From contig CADBSL010000076.1 in the NCBI GenBank assembly GCA_902797345.1, positions 1 through 27,820 of the forward strand: 27,820 nucleotides of DNA, read 5' to 3'. Source of the DNA: an uncultured Eubacteriales bacterium. GTDB lineage: Bacteria > Bacillota > Clostridia > Peptostreptococcales > Anaerovoracaceae. A model generated the notes under the pieces. That model saw only the letters and a program-made list of their open reading frames with translations, made no database searches and was not told the origin of the DNA. Below are positions 7,060 to 15,467 of the stretch, piece after piece (positions within the stretch are counted from its first letter, which is position 1; every line of letters starts with the position of its first letter). The translations under genes were made by a program, and so were the position numbers.

Positions 7060-9665
7060 TGCAGCAGTATCTGAAGACCAAGGAGCAGTATAAAGACTGC
7101 ATCCTGTTCTACAGACTGGGCGATTTTTATGAAATGTTTTTTGAGGATGCTCTGACGGCATCCAAGGTCATGGAAGTGACCCTGACCGGAAAGAACTGCG
7201 GGATGGAGGAACGGGCTCCGATGTGCGGGGTGCCGTATCATGCCGCGGATACCTATATCGCGAAGCTGACCGCAAAGGGGTACAACGTGGCCATCTGCGA
7301 ACAGATGGAGGACCCGGCCACTGCCAAAGGACTGGTGAAACGGGAAGTGATCCGTATCGTCACACCGGGGACCCAGACCAGCCCCCTGACCCTTTCAGAG
7401 GGGGAAAACAATTATCTGGCCTGTCTGCACCTTTCGGATGGGTCGGCAGGACTGGCGTACTGCGATCTTTCCACAGGAGAGATCCGCTGCGGAGAATTCC
7501 GGGGAAGCTCTTTCCGGGAAGATCTGATCAGCGAACTGACAAAGATCAAGGCCAAGGAGATCCTCCACGACCCGGGTCTGATGCCGGAGGAAGTCGATGA
7601 GATCGAAGCCAATTGCGACGGTTTCCTTCGGGGGATCGAAGAACGGTATTTTGACAACAGACCCTGCCGGGAAGTGATCCTGCGTCAATTCGGCGTCCTG
7701 GATCTGCAGGGGATCGGTCTGGCGGAGCAGCCGGAGGGTACGCTGGCACTGGGCGCATTGCTCCAGTATCTTTTTGAGACCCAGAAACAATCCCTTTCCC
7801 ACCTGGTGCGGTTGGAGGTGCTGGATGTCAGCGATCATATGTGTCTGGACCGGGCGACTCTTAAAAACCTGGAGCTGACAGAGACCCTGTTCGAGAAAAA
7901 GACACAGGGTTCTCTACTGGGTGTGCTGGACAAGACCGGCACCGCCATGGGCGCCAGAAAAATGAAGCAGTGGCTGAAGGAACCGTTGAACCGGGCCGAA
8001 CCGGTCTGTCAGCGGCTGGATGCGGTGGAGTATCTGCTGGATGAGTATCTGTGCCGCAATGATCTTCGGGAGGAATTGAAAAAGATCTATGATCTGGAGA
8101 GGCTCTGCGGACGGATCGCGGTGGGCAATGCCAATGGGCGTGATGTCATCGCGCTGAAAAAATCCCTGGAGTCCCTGCCCCAGATCAAAAACGAGATCAC
8201 CGGAAGCGGCGCAGTGCTGCTGGAAAGACTGGCAGAAGAGATCGGCGATTTCAGCCGTGAAGTCCGTCTCATCGAAGAGGCCCTCCAGGAAGAACCGCCC
8301 TTCACGATCAAAGAAGGGGGCATCATCCGCCCCGGGTATTCCGAAGAGCTGGACCACCTAAAGGATTCCATCCGGGACGGTCAACAGTGGATCGCCTCTC
8401 TGGAGGGGACGGAACGGGACCGTACCGGTATCAAAAACCTGAAAGTGGGATTCAATAAGGTCTTTGGGTACTATATCGAAGTGACGAAGGCCAATTATGA
8501 ACTGGTGCCGGAGAACTATATCCGGAAACAGACTCTGGTGAACTGCGAACGGTATATCACGCCGGAACTCAAGGAAGTGGAGTCGGTGGTGCTGGGGGCG
8601 GAAGCCCGCATCAATCAGATGGAATACGAGCTTTTCCTGGAGATCCGAAAGACCCTTCAGGAATCGATCCCGGCGATCCAGCAGGCTTCTTCGGCTGTGG
8701 CAGCGCTGGATGTCCTGTGCTCCTTTGCGGAGGTCAGCTCCCGGAACGGATATGTGAAACCGGAGATCCGGGAAGATGATGCCATTACCATCGAAAACGG
8801 TCGCCACCCGGTGATCGAACAATCTTTGGGAGACGGGACTTTCGTGTCCAACGATTTATATATAGACCGAAAAGATCACAGCCTTTTGTTGATCACGGGA
8901 CCGAATATGGCCGGAAAATCCACTTATATGCGGCAGAATGCCCTGATCGTGCTGATGGCCCAGGCGGGATGTTTTGTTCCCTGCGACCGGGCGGTCATCG
9001 GCATCGTAGACCGGATCTATACCCGGATCGGCGCCTCGGATAATCTGGCCCAGGGTCAGAGTACGTTCTTTGTGGAGATGAACGAACTGGCGGGCATCCT
9101 GAATACCTGTACCCCCAGGAGCCTGATCCTTCTGGATGAAGTGGGAAGGGGCACCAGCACTTACGACGGTCTGTCCATTGCCTGGGCGCTGGCGGAATAT
9201 CTTTGTCAAAAGGACAGACAGGTCCGGACCCTTTTCGCCACTCATTATCACGAATTGACCGTATTGGAAGGACAGCTGCCGGGTTTGAAGAACCTGAATG
9301 TGGAGGTCCTGGAGGACGGCGGCAGCGTGGTCTTCCTCCATAAGATCGTAGAGGGCAGCGCCAGCCGGAGCTACGGGATCCATGTGGCAAAGATCGCCGG
9401 GGTGCCGAAAGCTCTGCTGGATTCCGCTCAGCAAAAGCTGGATGAACTGGAACAGGGCCAGGCCCTTGCCATAAACCTTCCCGAAGAGGACCCTTCTGCC
9501 GGGAAGGAAATCGAATCGAAGCCGGAAGAAGAACAGATCAGTTTCTTTGGTTATGCTCCGGATCCGATCGTAGAGGAGATCCGGCGGATCGATATCATGA
9601 ATATCACACCATCTCAGGCCTTTTCCATTTTAGAAAAACTGCAGAAGGCGGTAAAAGGAGACTGA
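7041..9665 (+). CDS. mutS: DNA mismatch repair protein MutS
   Basis: Mismatch-sensing ATPase that binds base mispairs and small loops as a dimer and recruits MutL. The 874-residue protein is full length. The mismatch-wedging Phe-X-Glu is F29-Y-E31 in GDFYEMFFEDA. The ATPase domain has Walker A GPNMAGKST at residues 620-628 and Walker B LILLDEVGRGTSTYDG with D699-E700. The C terminus carries the helix-turn-helix dimerisation segment and ends ITPSQAFSILEKL. The ATG at 7041 overlaps the end of miaB; GGAGAGGTGATGG upstream supplies the ribosome binding site. A second ATG at 7056 (MMQQYLK) is possible but gives a shorter N terminus than usual. mutL follows after 25 bases. Confidence 0.98.
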   Translation: MGYTPMMQQYLKTKEQYKDCILFYRLGDFYEMFFEDALTASKVMEVTLTGKNCGMEERAPMCGVPYHAADTYIAKLTAKGYNVAICEQMEDPATAKGLVKREVIRIVTPGTQTSPLTLSEGENNYLACLHLSDGSAGLAYCDLSTGEIRCGEFRGSSFREDLISELTKIKAKEILHDPGLMPEEVDEIEANCDGFLRGIEERYFDNRPCREVILRQFGVLDLQGIGLAEQPEGTLALGALLQYLFETQKQSLSHLVRLEVLDVSDHMCLDRATLKNLELTETLFEKKTQGSLLGVLDKTGTAMGARKMKQWLKEPLNRAEPVCQRLDAVEYLLDEYLCRNDLREELKKIYDLERLCGRIAVGNANGRDVIALKKSLESLPQIKNEITGSGAVLLERLAEEIGDFSREVRLIEEALQEEPPFTIKEGGIIRPGYSEELDHLKDSIRDGQQWIASLEGTERDRTGIKNLKVGFNKVFGYYIEVTKANYELVPENYIRKQTLVNCERYITPELKEVESVVLGAEARINQMEYELFLEIRKTLQESIPAIQQASSAVAALDVLCSFAEVSSRNGYVKPEIREDDAITIENGRHPVIEQSLGDGTFVSNDLYIDRKDHSLLLITGPNMAGKSTYMRQNALIVLMAQAGCFVPCDRAVIGIVDRIYTRIGASDNLAQGQSTFFVEMNELAGILNTCTPRSLILLDEVGRGTSTYDGLSIAWALAEYLCQKDRQVRTLFATHYHELTVLEGQLPGLKNLNVEVLEDGGSVVFLHKIVEGSASRSYGIHVAKIAGVPKALLDSAQQKLDELEQGQALAINLPEEDPSAGKEIESKPEEEQISFFGYAPDPIVEEIRRIDIMNITPSQAFSILEKLQKAVKGD

Positions 9666-9690
9666 AGATGGGAGATTGGAGAGCGTTTAG

Positions 9691-11607
9691 ATGGAAAACA
9701 GAAGAATAAACAGACGCAGGATCCGCAGCCTGGAAAAACAGGTGGCTGACCGGATCGCAGCGGGAGAAGTGGTGGACCGGCCTCTTTCCATCGTCAAGGA
9801 ACTGGTGGAGAACAGCATCGATGCCGGGGCGGATTCCATTACTCTGGAAATCAAAAACGGCGGAAAAACGTTCATTCGGGTCACCGATAACGGGTGCGGG
9901 ATCCCTTCCGAGGATATCGAGATCGCTTTCCTGCGCCATTCCACCAGCAAGATCGTTACGGACAACGATCTGTCCTCCATCGAGACCCTTGGTTTCCGGG
10001 GAGAGGCGCTGGCCAGCATCGCGGCGGTGACCCGCACCCAGATGATCACCAAGACGCCGGAAGAAGCCACCGGCACACGGATCTCCATTGAAGGAAGCGC
10101 GGTGACGGAAAAAGTCCCGGTGGGTGCGGCGGAAGGAACCACCATCATCGTCCGGGACCTGTTTTATAATACGCCGGCCCGGATGAAATTCTTAAAAAAG
10201 GATCATACGGAAAGCGGTCTGATCATCGATTTCATGTGCCGGATGACGTTGGCTTATCCCGGGATCCGTTTCCGGCTGATCAACAACGGGAAAATGATGT
10301 TCCACACCATCGGAAAAGGAGATGTGCTGGAGAACATCTATGCCGTTTACGGAAAAGAGACCGCCGAGAACCTGATCCCTTTTGAAGGAGAAGAAGACGG
10401 GATCCGAGCGGAAGGATATATTTCTCAGCCCACCTACACGAAGAGTTCCCGTCGGAACCAGTTCTATTTCGTGAATGGGCGGAACGTGTCCGATAAGACC
10501 ATGGAAGATGCGGTGTCGGCGGGATACGGGGACAAGATCTTTGAGAATCGTTACCCGGTGGCTTATGTGTTCCTGACGGTCCCGGCCAATACCGTGGATG
10601 TGAATGTCCACCCCAATAAAAAAGAAGTCCGGTTCGATGAGCCGGAAAAGGTGCGGGAGTTGATCCGTCGTAGCATTTTCGAACGGTTGAATACCCGGGA
10701 GGGCGTAGGCCGTTTTGACCGGGAGTCGATCCTGCGGGAGAAGCCGGGTGCAGAGCCCGATCTTCAGGCCCGGGAGGACGTGGCTCCATTCAAAAGAGTG
10801 AGCTTTGCGGATCCATTGCCGGAGGGCACCCAGGAGAAGATGGGGGTCGAAGTGATCTCGTTAAAGACCGATAAAAAGGACGAAAAACCCTACTCCGGCG
10901 GCAGGACCCAGTCTGCAGTTTCCATCGCCCGGTCTTCTCATCCGGAAGGATATTTCTCACCGGCAGCGCCGAAGGACCCGGAGCTGAGGGACCCCCGGGA
11001 AGAGGAAGCCCGGACCATGCGGTTCGACCTGGGATCTTTGACGGTGCTGGGGGTGGTGTTCCTGACCTATATCACCGCTTACGATGAAGAGTATTTCTAT
11101 CTCATCGATCAGCATGCCGCTCATGAAAGGGTGTTTTACGAACAGTTTCTGGACGCCTTTTACCAGCAGGAAGCCGCTCCGCAGTTGCTGATGACGCCTC
11201 TGATCCGGGAGACCGACCTGAAGATCGCCGCGTCCGGAGATACCGGCTGGATGGAATTCCTTCGGAAGTCCGGTTTCATCATCGAGGAATTCGGCGGAAA
11301 AAGTGTTCGGATCAGCGGGATCCCCGCCTATATGGATCTGTCGGAAGCCCAGCGTTTCCTGGACGATTACATCGACAGCGTGTCGGATTCCACCAACTTT
11401 AAAGATCAGAAGACCCTGGACAAGATCATCCTTCGGTCCTGCAAGGCTGCCGTGAAGGCCAATGACCGGCTGGGGATGGAAGAGATCCGGGCGCTACTGG
11501 AGGACCTGTCCAAATGCAGCAATCCCTTTTCCTGCCCCCACGGCCGGCCGGCCATCATCCGGCTCAGCAAGCGGGAAATGGAGAAGATGTTCAAAAGGAT
11601 CGTATAA
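9691..11607 (+). CDS. mutL: DNA mismatch repair endonuclease MutL
   Basis: GHKL ATPase that links MutS recognition to strand nicking. The 638-residue product has the N-terminal ATPase domain (E40-N41 in ELVENSIDAGAD, DNGCGI, GFRGEAL) and a C-terminal dimerisation/nuclease domain. The endonuclease motif DQHA-x2-E-x4-E is intact at residues 473-484, and the late CPHGRP motif is present. MutL here should therefore nick DNA itself, as in bacteria without MutH. A basic 15-residue stretch (RRINRRRIRSLEKQ) precedes the conserved start of the fold, a little longer than usual; the ATG at 9691 has a TGGAGAG ribosome binding site. The linker (about 340-440) is low in conserved features, as expected. miaA begins on the base after its stop codon. 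Confidence 0.98.
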   Translation: MENRRINRRRIRSLEKQVADRIAAGEVVDRPLSIVKELVENSIDAGADSITLEIKNGGKTFIRVTDNGCGIPSEDIEIAFLRHSTSKIVTDNDLSSIETLGFRGEALASIAAVTRTQMITKTPEEATGTRISIEGSAVTEKVPVGAAEGTTIIVRDLFYNTPARMKFLKKDHTESGLIIDFMCRMTLAYPGIRFRLINNGKMMFHTIGKGDVLENIYAVYGKETAENLIPFEGEEDGIRAEGYISQPTYTKSSRRNQFYFVNGRNVSDKTMEDAVSAGYGDKIFENRYPVAYVFLTVPANTVDVNVHPNKKEVRFDEPEKVRELIRRSIFERLNTREGVGRFDRESILREKPGAEPDLQAREDVAPFKRVSFADPLPEGTQEKMGVEVISLKTDKKDEKPYSGGRTQSAVSIARSSHPEGYFSPAAPKDPELRDPREEEARTMRFDLGSLTVLGVVFLTYITAYDEEYFYLIDQHAAHERVFYEQFLDAFYQQEAAPQLLMTPLIRETDLKIAASGDTGWMEFLRKSGFIIEEFGGKSVRISGIPAYMDLSEAQRFLDDYIDSVSDSTNFKDQKTLDKIILRSCKAAVKANDRLGMEEIRALLEDLSKCSNPFSCPHGRPAIIRLSKREMEKMFKRIV

Positions 11608-12543
11608 ATGGAAAAGAAGAGCATATTGATCATAGCAGGACCCACGGCGGTGGGGAAAACGGAATATGCCATCGAAACGGCGCTGAAGCTGGAGGGAGAG
11701 ATCGTTTCCGCCGATTCCATGCAGCTCTACCGCTATATGGATATCGGCAGCGCCAAACCCACCGACGAAGAACGCTCCCGGGTGCACCACTATCTGGTGG
11801 ACGAGATCGATCCCCGGCAGGATTTTTCGGTGTTCGAATACCAAAAAAGAGCCCAGGAAGCGATCCGGGAGATCTTCGGGAAGGGAAAAACGCCGGTGAT
11901 CTCCGGGGGGACCGGCCTATATATCCATTCGCTGATGTATGAGATGGATTTTTCCGCCCGGCCGGACACCAAAGACCTCCGTCTCCGTCTGGAACAAAAG
12001 GCAGAAGAAGAGGGAGGCGAAGTCCTTCACCAGATGCTGATGGGATTGGACCCGGAGGCGGCGGAAAGGATCCACCCCAACAACGTGAAAAAGATCATCC
12101 GGGCTCTGGAGATCCTGGAGACCGGAGAAGCGCTCCGGCCATTTGAAAAGTCTTTCGTTCCCGTATCGGACTACGATGTCTGCCTGATCGGTCTCACCCG
12201 AGACCGGCAGGAGCTGTATGACCGTATCGACAGACGGGTGGATCTGCTGATGGAACAGGGGCTGGTGGAAGAAGTCCGGAAGCTGGGAGAAATGGGGCTG
12301 ACGGAGGATTCCATCTCCATGAAGGGGATCGGATACAAAGAAGTGTTCGGTTTTCTGAAAGGGGAATACGATCTGGAGGAAGCGGCCCGCCTCATCAAAC
12401 GGAATACCCGGCGGTATGCCAAACGTCAGCTCACCTGGCTGAGAAGGTATAAAGGCCTTCATTGGGTGGATCTGAGCAGCGGCAATAAGGAAGGATCATT
12501 GGAGGAGATCCTCCGGTATTGGGAGGGTGAATCATGGCGATAA
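11608..12543 (+). CDS. miaA: tRNA dimethylallyltransferase MiaA
   Basis: Transfers a dimethylallyl group to N6 of A37 in tRNAs that read UNN codons, producing i6A37, the substrate of MiaB. The 311-residue protein shows the P-loop GPTAVGKT at residues 11-18, then SADSMQLYRYMDIGSAKPT, PVISGGTGLYI in the first third, and the C-terminal RRYAKRQLTWLRR tRNA-binding signature. The ATG directly abuts the mutL stop codon, and the end overlaps the recombinase gene by 10 bases. In many Clostridia hfq follows miaA; here it does not. Confidence 0.97.
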   Translation: MEKKSILIIAGPTAVGKTEYAIETALKLEGEIVSADSMQLYRYMDIGSAKPTDEERSRVHHYLVDEIDPRQDFSVFEYQKRAQEAIREIFGKGKTPVISGGTGLYIHSLMYEMDFSARPDTKDLRLRLEQKAEEEGGEVLHQMLMGLDPEAAERIHPNNVKKIIRALEILETGEALRPFEKSFVPVSDYDVCLIGLTRDRQELYDRIDRRVDLLMEQGLVEEVRKLGEMGLTEDSISMKGIGYKEVFGFLKGEYDLEEAARLIKRNTRRYAKRQLTWLRRYKGLHWVDLSSGNKEGSLEEILRYWEGESWR

Positions 12544-13697
12544 GAAGAGAAGATAAGAAAAAAGAAGTTCGGATCCACAATAAGAGCAGCAAACCGGACA
12601 ATATCGTCCGGCGGGAGCATGAGATCATGGAGAGAAGCCGGGAACTGGAGATGGAGCTGCCTTCCTTTATGAAGGGGTTCTTCTCTTACCTCAGGACCGG
12701 CGTACTGCCCAATACCCGCCTGGCCTATCTGTTCGATATCCGGTTCTTCTGTGAGTATCTGGTGAAGGAGACCGGTCTGACAAAGGCGCAGAAGCCGGCG
12801 GACATCACCGCGGAGGAATTCGGAAAGATCAAGGCCCGGGATGTCAATGTTTTCATCAACGATTACTGCCGGCACTACCGGGTGGAGACTGAAACCGCGG
12901 TCTATATCTATGAGAACGGGAACCGGTCGTTGTCCCGGAAAAAGTCTTCGCTGTCGGTATTGTTCAAGTATCTCTACCGGGATGAGATCATCCCGAAGAA
13001 CATCACCGATGGATTTGACCCGATCAAGCTGCCCAAACCCGGAGAACGGGAGATCAAGCGGCTGGAGATCGACGAAGTGAAAAAGATGATCGATGCGGTC
13101 TTCGAAGGGAACGGGCTCACGGAAAAGGAAAAATCCTATTGGGCCAAGACCCGTTACCGGGATACGGCGATCCTGGTGTTGTTCATCACCTACGGCCTCC
13201 GGCTCTACGAACTGCAGCAACTGAACGTGTCTTCCTTCGATTTCAATAAAGGAGAATTCAAGATCTATCGGAAGAGGGGGAAGGAATCCACCATGCCCCT
13301 GAACCGTTCGGTGGAGAAGGTACTGAAGGATTATATCGAACTGGAACGGCCGAAATCGGATCAGATCCGGGAGGGACACGAAGATGCACTGTTCCTGTCT
13401 CTGCAGAAGAGAAGGATGACGGAACGGGCCATCCGGGATCTGGTAAAAAAATATACTTCCATCGGGATGTCCCGGGGGAGAGGGGAAGGATACAGTCCCC
13501 ATAAACTGAGGGCCACAGCCGCCACGGCACTGATCGAGGAGGGGAATTCCATCTTCGATGTCCAGGCGCTTTTGGACCACGACAATATCACAACGACCCA
13601 GCTGTATGCCGCTCATAAACGGAACACCAAGCGGACCCTGATCGACAACTTTGAATGGCTGGATGAATTTGAGGAGGAAAACGGTGAAGACGACTGA
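12534..13697 (+). CDS. Tyrosine recombinase, Xer/integrase family
   Basis: A 387-residue DNA strand-exchange enzyme with a complete active site: R223 (TYGLRLYEL), K250 in the beta hairpin (RKRGKES), H323 and R326 (SPHKLRATAAT), H349 (LLDHDNIT) and nucleophile Y358 (TTQLYAA). The N-terminal part is a SAM-like core-binding domain (about 45-150) behind a very basic 35-residue leader. It is longer than XerC or XerD (about 300), and its opening (ELEMELPSFMKGFFSYL) and layout recall the single-recombinase XerS type, from memory only. Start ATG at 12534 overlaps miaA; the end overlaps the next gene by 14 bases. No attachment sites, excisionase or phage genes lie nearby, so a chromosome-dimer or housekeeping role is more likely than a mobile integrase. 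The C-terminal tail is acidic. Confidence 0.85.
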   Translation: MAIRREDKKKEVRIHNKSSKPDNIVRREHEIMERSRELEMELPSFMKGFFSYLRTGVLPNTRLAYLFDIRFFCEYLVKETGLTKAQKPADITAEEFGKIKARDVNVFINDYCRHYRVETETAVYIYENGNRSLSRKKSSLSVLFKYLYRDEIIPKNITDGFDPIKLPKPGEREIKRLEIDEVKKMIDAVFEGNGLTEKEKSYWAKTRYRDTAILVLFITYGLRLYELQQLNVSSFDFNKGEFKIYRKRGKESTMPLNRSVEKVLKDYIELERPKSDQIREGHEDALFLSLQKRRMTERAIRDLVKKYTSIGMSRGRGEGYSPHKLRATAATALIEEGNSIFDVQALLDHDNITTTQLYAAHKRNTKRTLIDNFEWLDEFEEENGEDD

Positions 13698-14961
13698 GCG
13701 ATATCTGATCGAAGAACTGAATATCGACCCGGAGATCCTGGAACGGATCTCGGAGGCGGAAGAACAACTGAAGGGCGTATTCGAGGCCCTGGATGACAAG
13801 TCCGAATATAATCAATACAAAGTGCTGGCGGCTCTGCAGAAGAACCGGGTCAGCGACATGCATTTTGCCTGGAACACCGGATACGGCTACAACGATCCCG
13901 GCAGAGAAGTCACAGAGCAGATCTTTGCGGATCTGTTTGGCTGTGAAGAAGCCATCGTCCGGCCCATCATCGTCAACGGGACCCATGCCCTATCCCTGAC
14001 GCTGACAGGGATCCTGCGGCCGGGGGATGAGATGATCTACTGCACCGGCAAACCCTACGATACCCTGGAGCAGGTCATCGGCATCAAAGGACAGCCGGGA
14101 GACGGCTCTCTGGCGGATTACGGGGTCACCTATAAGCAGGTGGAACTGAAGGAGGACGGCAGCATCGACCTGGAGGCCCTGCGGGAAGCCATCACCCCGA
14201 ATACGAAGATGGTCTGCATGCAGCGGGCGGCGGGCTACGGTTGGAGACGGTCTCTGACCATCGATGAGATCGGGGAGTGCTGCCGGTTCGTCAAAAGCAT
14301 CGACCCCTCCATCGTAATGATGGCGGACAATTGCTACGGGGAATTCCTGGATACGAAGGAGCCCACGGAAGTAGGGGTGGACATCATGGCCGGCTCTCTG
14401 ATCAAGAATCCCGGCGGCGGACTGGCGTTGACGGGAGGATATATCGCCGGACGGTCGGACCTGATCCGCCTCGTTTCCTACCGTCTCACCACAGTGGGGA
14501 TCGGCAAGGAATGCGGGTTGACCTTCGGACAGACCCGGACTATGCTGCAGGGCCTGTTCATGGCTCCGAAAGTGGTGAACGGGGCGTTGAAGGGCGCGAT
14601 GCTCTGCGCCAAGGTCTTTGAGAACATGGGGTACGAAGTCTGTCCGGGACCGGAAGAGGAAAGAAGCGATATCATCCAGTGCGTGAAACTGGGAACCGCG
14701 GAGAAGCTCATCGCCTTCTGCCAGGGGATCCAGTCGGCCGCACCGGTGGATTCTTTTGTGACGCCGCTTCCCTGGGATATGCCCGGGTATGATGACCAGG
14801 TCATCATGGCAGCCGGAGCTTTCGTGCAGGGTTCCTCCATCGAGCTCAGTGCGGACGGCCCCTTGAGAGAACCTTATATCGTCTATTTCCAGGGCGGACT
14901 GACCTACGAGTACTCCAAGATCGGCGTGATCAAAGGGCTGCAGGCCATGAAGGGTCTGTAA
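13684..14961 (+). CDS. Methionine gamma-lyase family protein (PLP-dependent; 'aluminium resistance' / YnbB family)
   Basis: A 425-residue fold-type-I PLP enzyme of the Met_gamma_lyase family (PF06838), historically annotated as aluminium resistance or cystathionine/methionine lyase; the physiological substrate is unsettled. The probable PLP lysine is in AGSLIKNPGGGLALTGGYIAG; RPIIVNGTHALSLTL and MADNCYGEFLDTKEPTEVG are other conserved blocks. Upstream in-frame TTG (13651) and ATG (13663) lack a ribosome binding site, whereas GAGGAGG ends 6 bases before the GTG at 13684, which is therefore chosen. In Bacillota this family often sits just downstream of mutL-miaA, and the same order is seen here with the recombinase in between. 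Last gene of the operon; no clear terminator follows before the LexA-box promoter. Confidence 0.88.
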   Translation: MKTTERYLIEELNIDPEILERISEAEEQLKGVFEALDDKSEYNQYKVLAALQKNRVSDMHFAWNTGYGYNDPGREVTEQIFADLFGCEEAIVRPIIVNGTHALSLTLTGILRPGDEMIYCTGKPYDTLEQVIGIKGQPGDGSLADYGVTYKQVELKEDGSIDLEALREAITPNTKMVCMQRAAGYGWRRSLTIDEIGECCRFVKSIDPSIVMMADNCYGEFLDTKEPTEVGVDIMAGSLIKNPGGGLALTGGYIAGRSDLIRLVSYRLTTVGIGKECGLTFGQTRTMLQGLFMAPKVVNGALKGAMLCAKVFENMGYEVCPGPEEERSDIIQCVKLGTAEKLIAFCQGIQSAAPVDSFVTPLPWDMPGYDDQVIMAAGAFVQGSSIELSADGPLREPYIVYFQGGLTYEYSKIGVIKGLQAMKGL

Positions 14962-14982
14962 TAAAAATGAAACATTTGTTTT

Positions 14983-14994
14983 GAACATTTGCTC
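14983..14994 (+). promoter_or_regulatory. Imperfect LexA-like box upstream of the YneA-like gene
   Basis: GAACATTTGCTC differs by one base from the Bacillus-type LexA core GAAC-N4-GTTC. It ends at the base before the -35 hexamer. A further related dyad, AAACATTTGTTT, lies just upstream at 14970-14981. Weaker than the two downstream boxes. Confidence 0.4.
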
Positions 14995-15023
14995 TTGATT
15001 CCAAACGTTTGTTCTGCTATTAT
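14995..15023 (+). promoter_or_regulatory. Promoter of the YneA-like gene, overlapped by LexA-like boxes
   Basis: TTGATT (14995-15000), exactly 17 bases, TATTAT (15018-15023). A LexA-like box fills the spacer and another lies just past the expected start point, so bound repressor would block RNA polymerase directly. Confidence 0.75.
15003..15014 (-). promoter_or_regulatory. LexA-like SOS box in the promoter spacer
   Basis: Read on the minus strand this is GAACAAACGTTT, fitting GAAC-N4-GTTY. It is the same 12-mer as the downstream box, in inverted orientation, and lies between the -35 and -10 elements. Confidence 0.7.
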
Positions 15024-15036
15024 TAGAACATAGAGA

Positions 15037-15048
15037 GAACAAACGTTT
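15037..15048 (+). promoter_or_regulatory. LexA-like SOS box just downstream of the start point
   Basis: GAACAAACGTTT on the plus strand, fitting GAAC-N4-GTTY. It lies about 14 bases past the -10 box and 1 base before the GGAGGT ribosome binding site, and is the inverted twin of the box at 15003-15014. Confidence 0.7.
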
Positions 15049-15063
15049 TGGAGGTGCGAACAA

Positions 15064-15387
15064 ATGAACGGAACAAAGAGAGTACAGATCAACACCGGAC
15101 GGTTTTTGGGGACCGTGATCCTTTTGGGGATGCTGCTGGCGATGACCGCCTTTATCTTAAGTGATTTCATCCACATCAGCTTCGATTGGACGGACCTGAG
15201 AGAAACGGGACCGACGGAATACGCCATCATCAAAGTGGCGGAAGGGGACTCGGTATGGAGTCTGGCCCGGAACTTTTCGGATCCCGGCCGGGATCTTCGG
15301 AAATCCGTGGACCTGATCTGCGAAGTGAACAGCCTGGAGGGCTATGTGATCCACCCGGGGGATGAGCTGCTGATCCCGATGCAGTAG
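15064..15387 (+). CDS. YneA-like membrane-anchored LysM protein (probable SOS cell-division inhibitor)
   Basis: A 107-residue protein with a short basic cytoplasmic N terminus, one membrane helix (about residues 14-33, FLGTVILLGMLLAMTAFIL) and an extracytoplasmic LysM domain (about 53-106, from YAIIKVAEGDSVWSLA to IHPGDELLIPMQ). Size and layout match YneA of Bacillus subtilis (105 residues), which delays septation after DNA damage and is LexA-controlled next to lexA. GGAGGT sits 8 bases before the ATG. The promoter carries two perfect and one imperfect LexA-like boxes, which supports SOS control. lexA itself is not in the window. The fold is clear; the division role is inferred from architecture plus promoter. 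Confidence 0.8.
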   Translation: MNGTKRVQINTGRFLGTVILLGMLLAMTAFILSDFIHISFDWTDLRETGPTEYAIIKVAEGDSVWSLARNFSDPGRDLRKSVDLICEVNSLEGYVIHPGDELLIPMQ

Positions 15388-15432
15388 CTGCCCGGCCCTG
15401 AGCACACTCCGGAACCATAGATAAAGAAAAAG

Positions 15433-15462
15433 ACCGGAAGCAGTACGAACACTGTTTCCGGC
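15433..15462 (-). terminator. Terminator of the HxlR gene, perhaps bidirectional
   Basis: Stem CCGGAAGCAGT (15434-15444) pairs with ACTGTTTCCGG (15451-15461) with one G-T pair and a 6-base loop. On the minus strand the stem is followed by CTTTTTCTTT, typical of intrinsic termination. On the plus strand the downstream bases are less T-rich, so it is a weaker end for the YneA-like transcript. Confidence 0.75.
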
Positions 15463-15467
15463 CTCTG

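Noticed and set aside
12534..13697. Phage or integrative-element origin for the recombinase
   Set aside because: No excisionase, attachment repeats, tRNA target or phage genes lie nearby, and the gene is tightly stitched into a housekeeping operon.
12459..13799. A 446-codon minus-strand open frame
   Set aside because: It is antisense to the tyrosine recombinase, whose six active-site residues are intact; no promoter or ribosome binding site was seen.
15026..15040. Additional LexA box from GAACATAGAGAGAAC
   Set aside because: It is a direct GAAC repeat, not a GAAC-N4-GTTC dyad.
13990..15063. A 357-codon minus-strand open frame
   Set aside because: Antisense to the methionine gamma-lyase family gene, and its proposed start runs through the LexA-box promoter.
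15057..15071. LexA-like box GAACAAATGAAC at the start codon
   Set aside because: The second half-site is GAAC rather than GTTY, so it lacks dyad symmetry.
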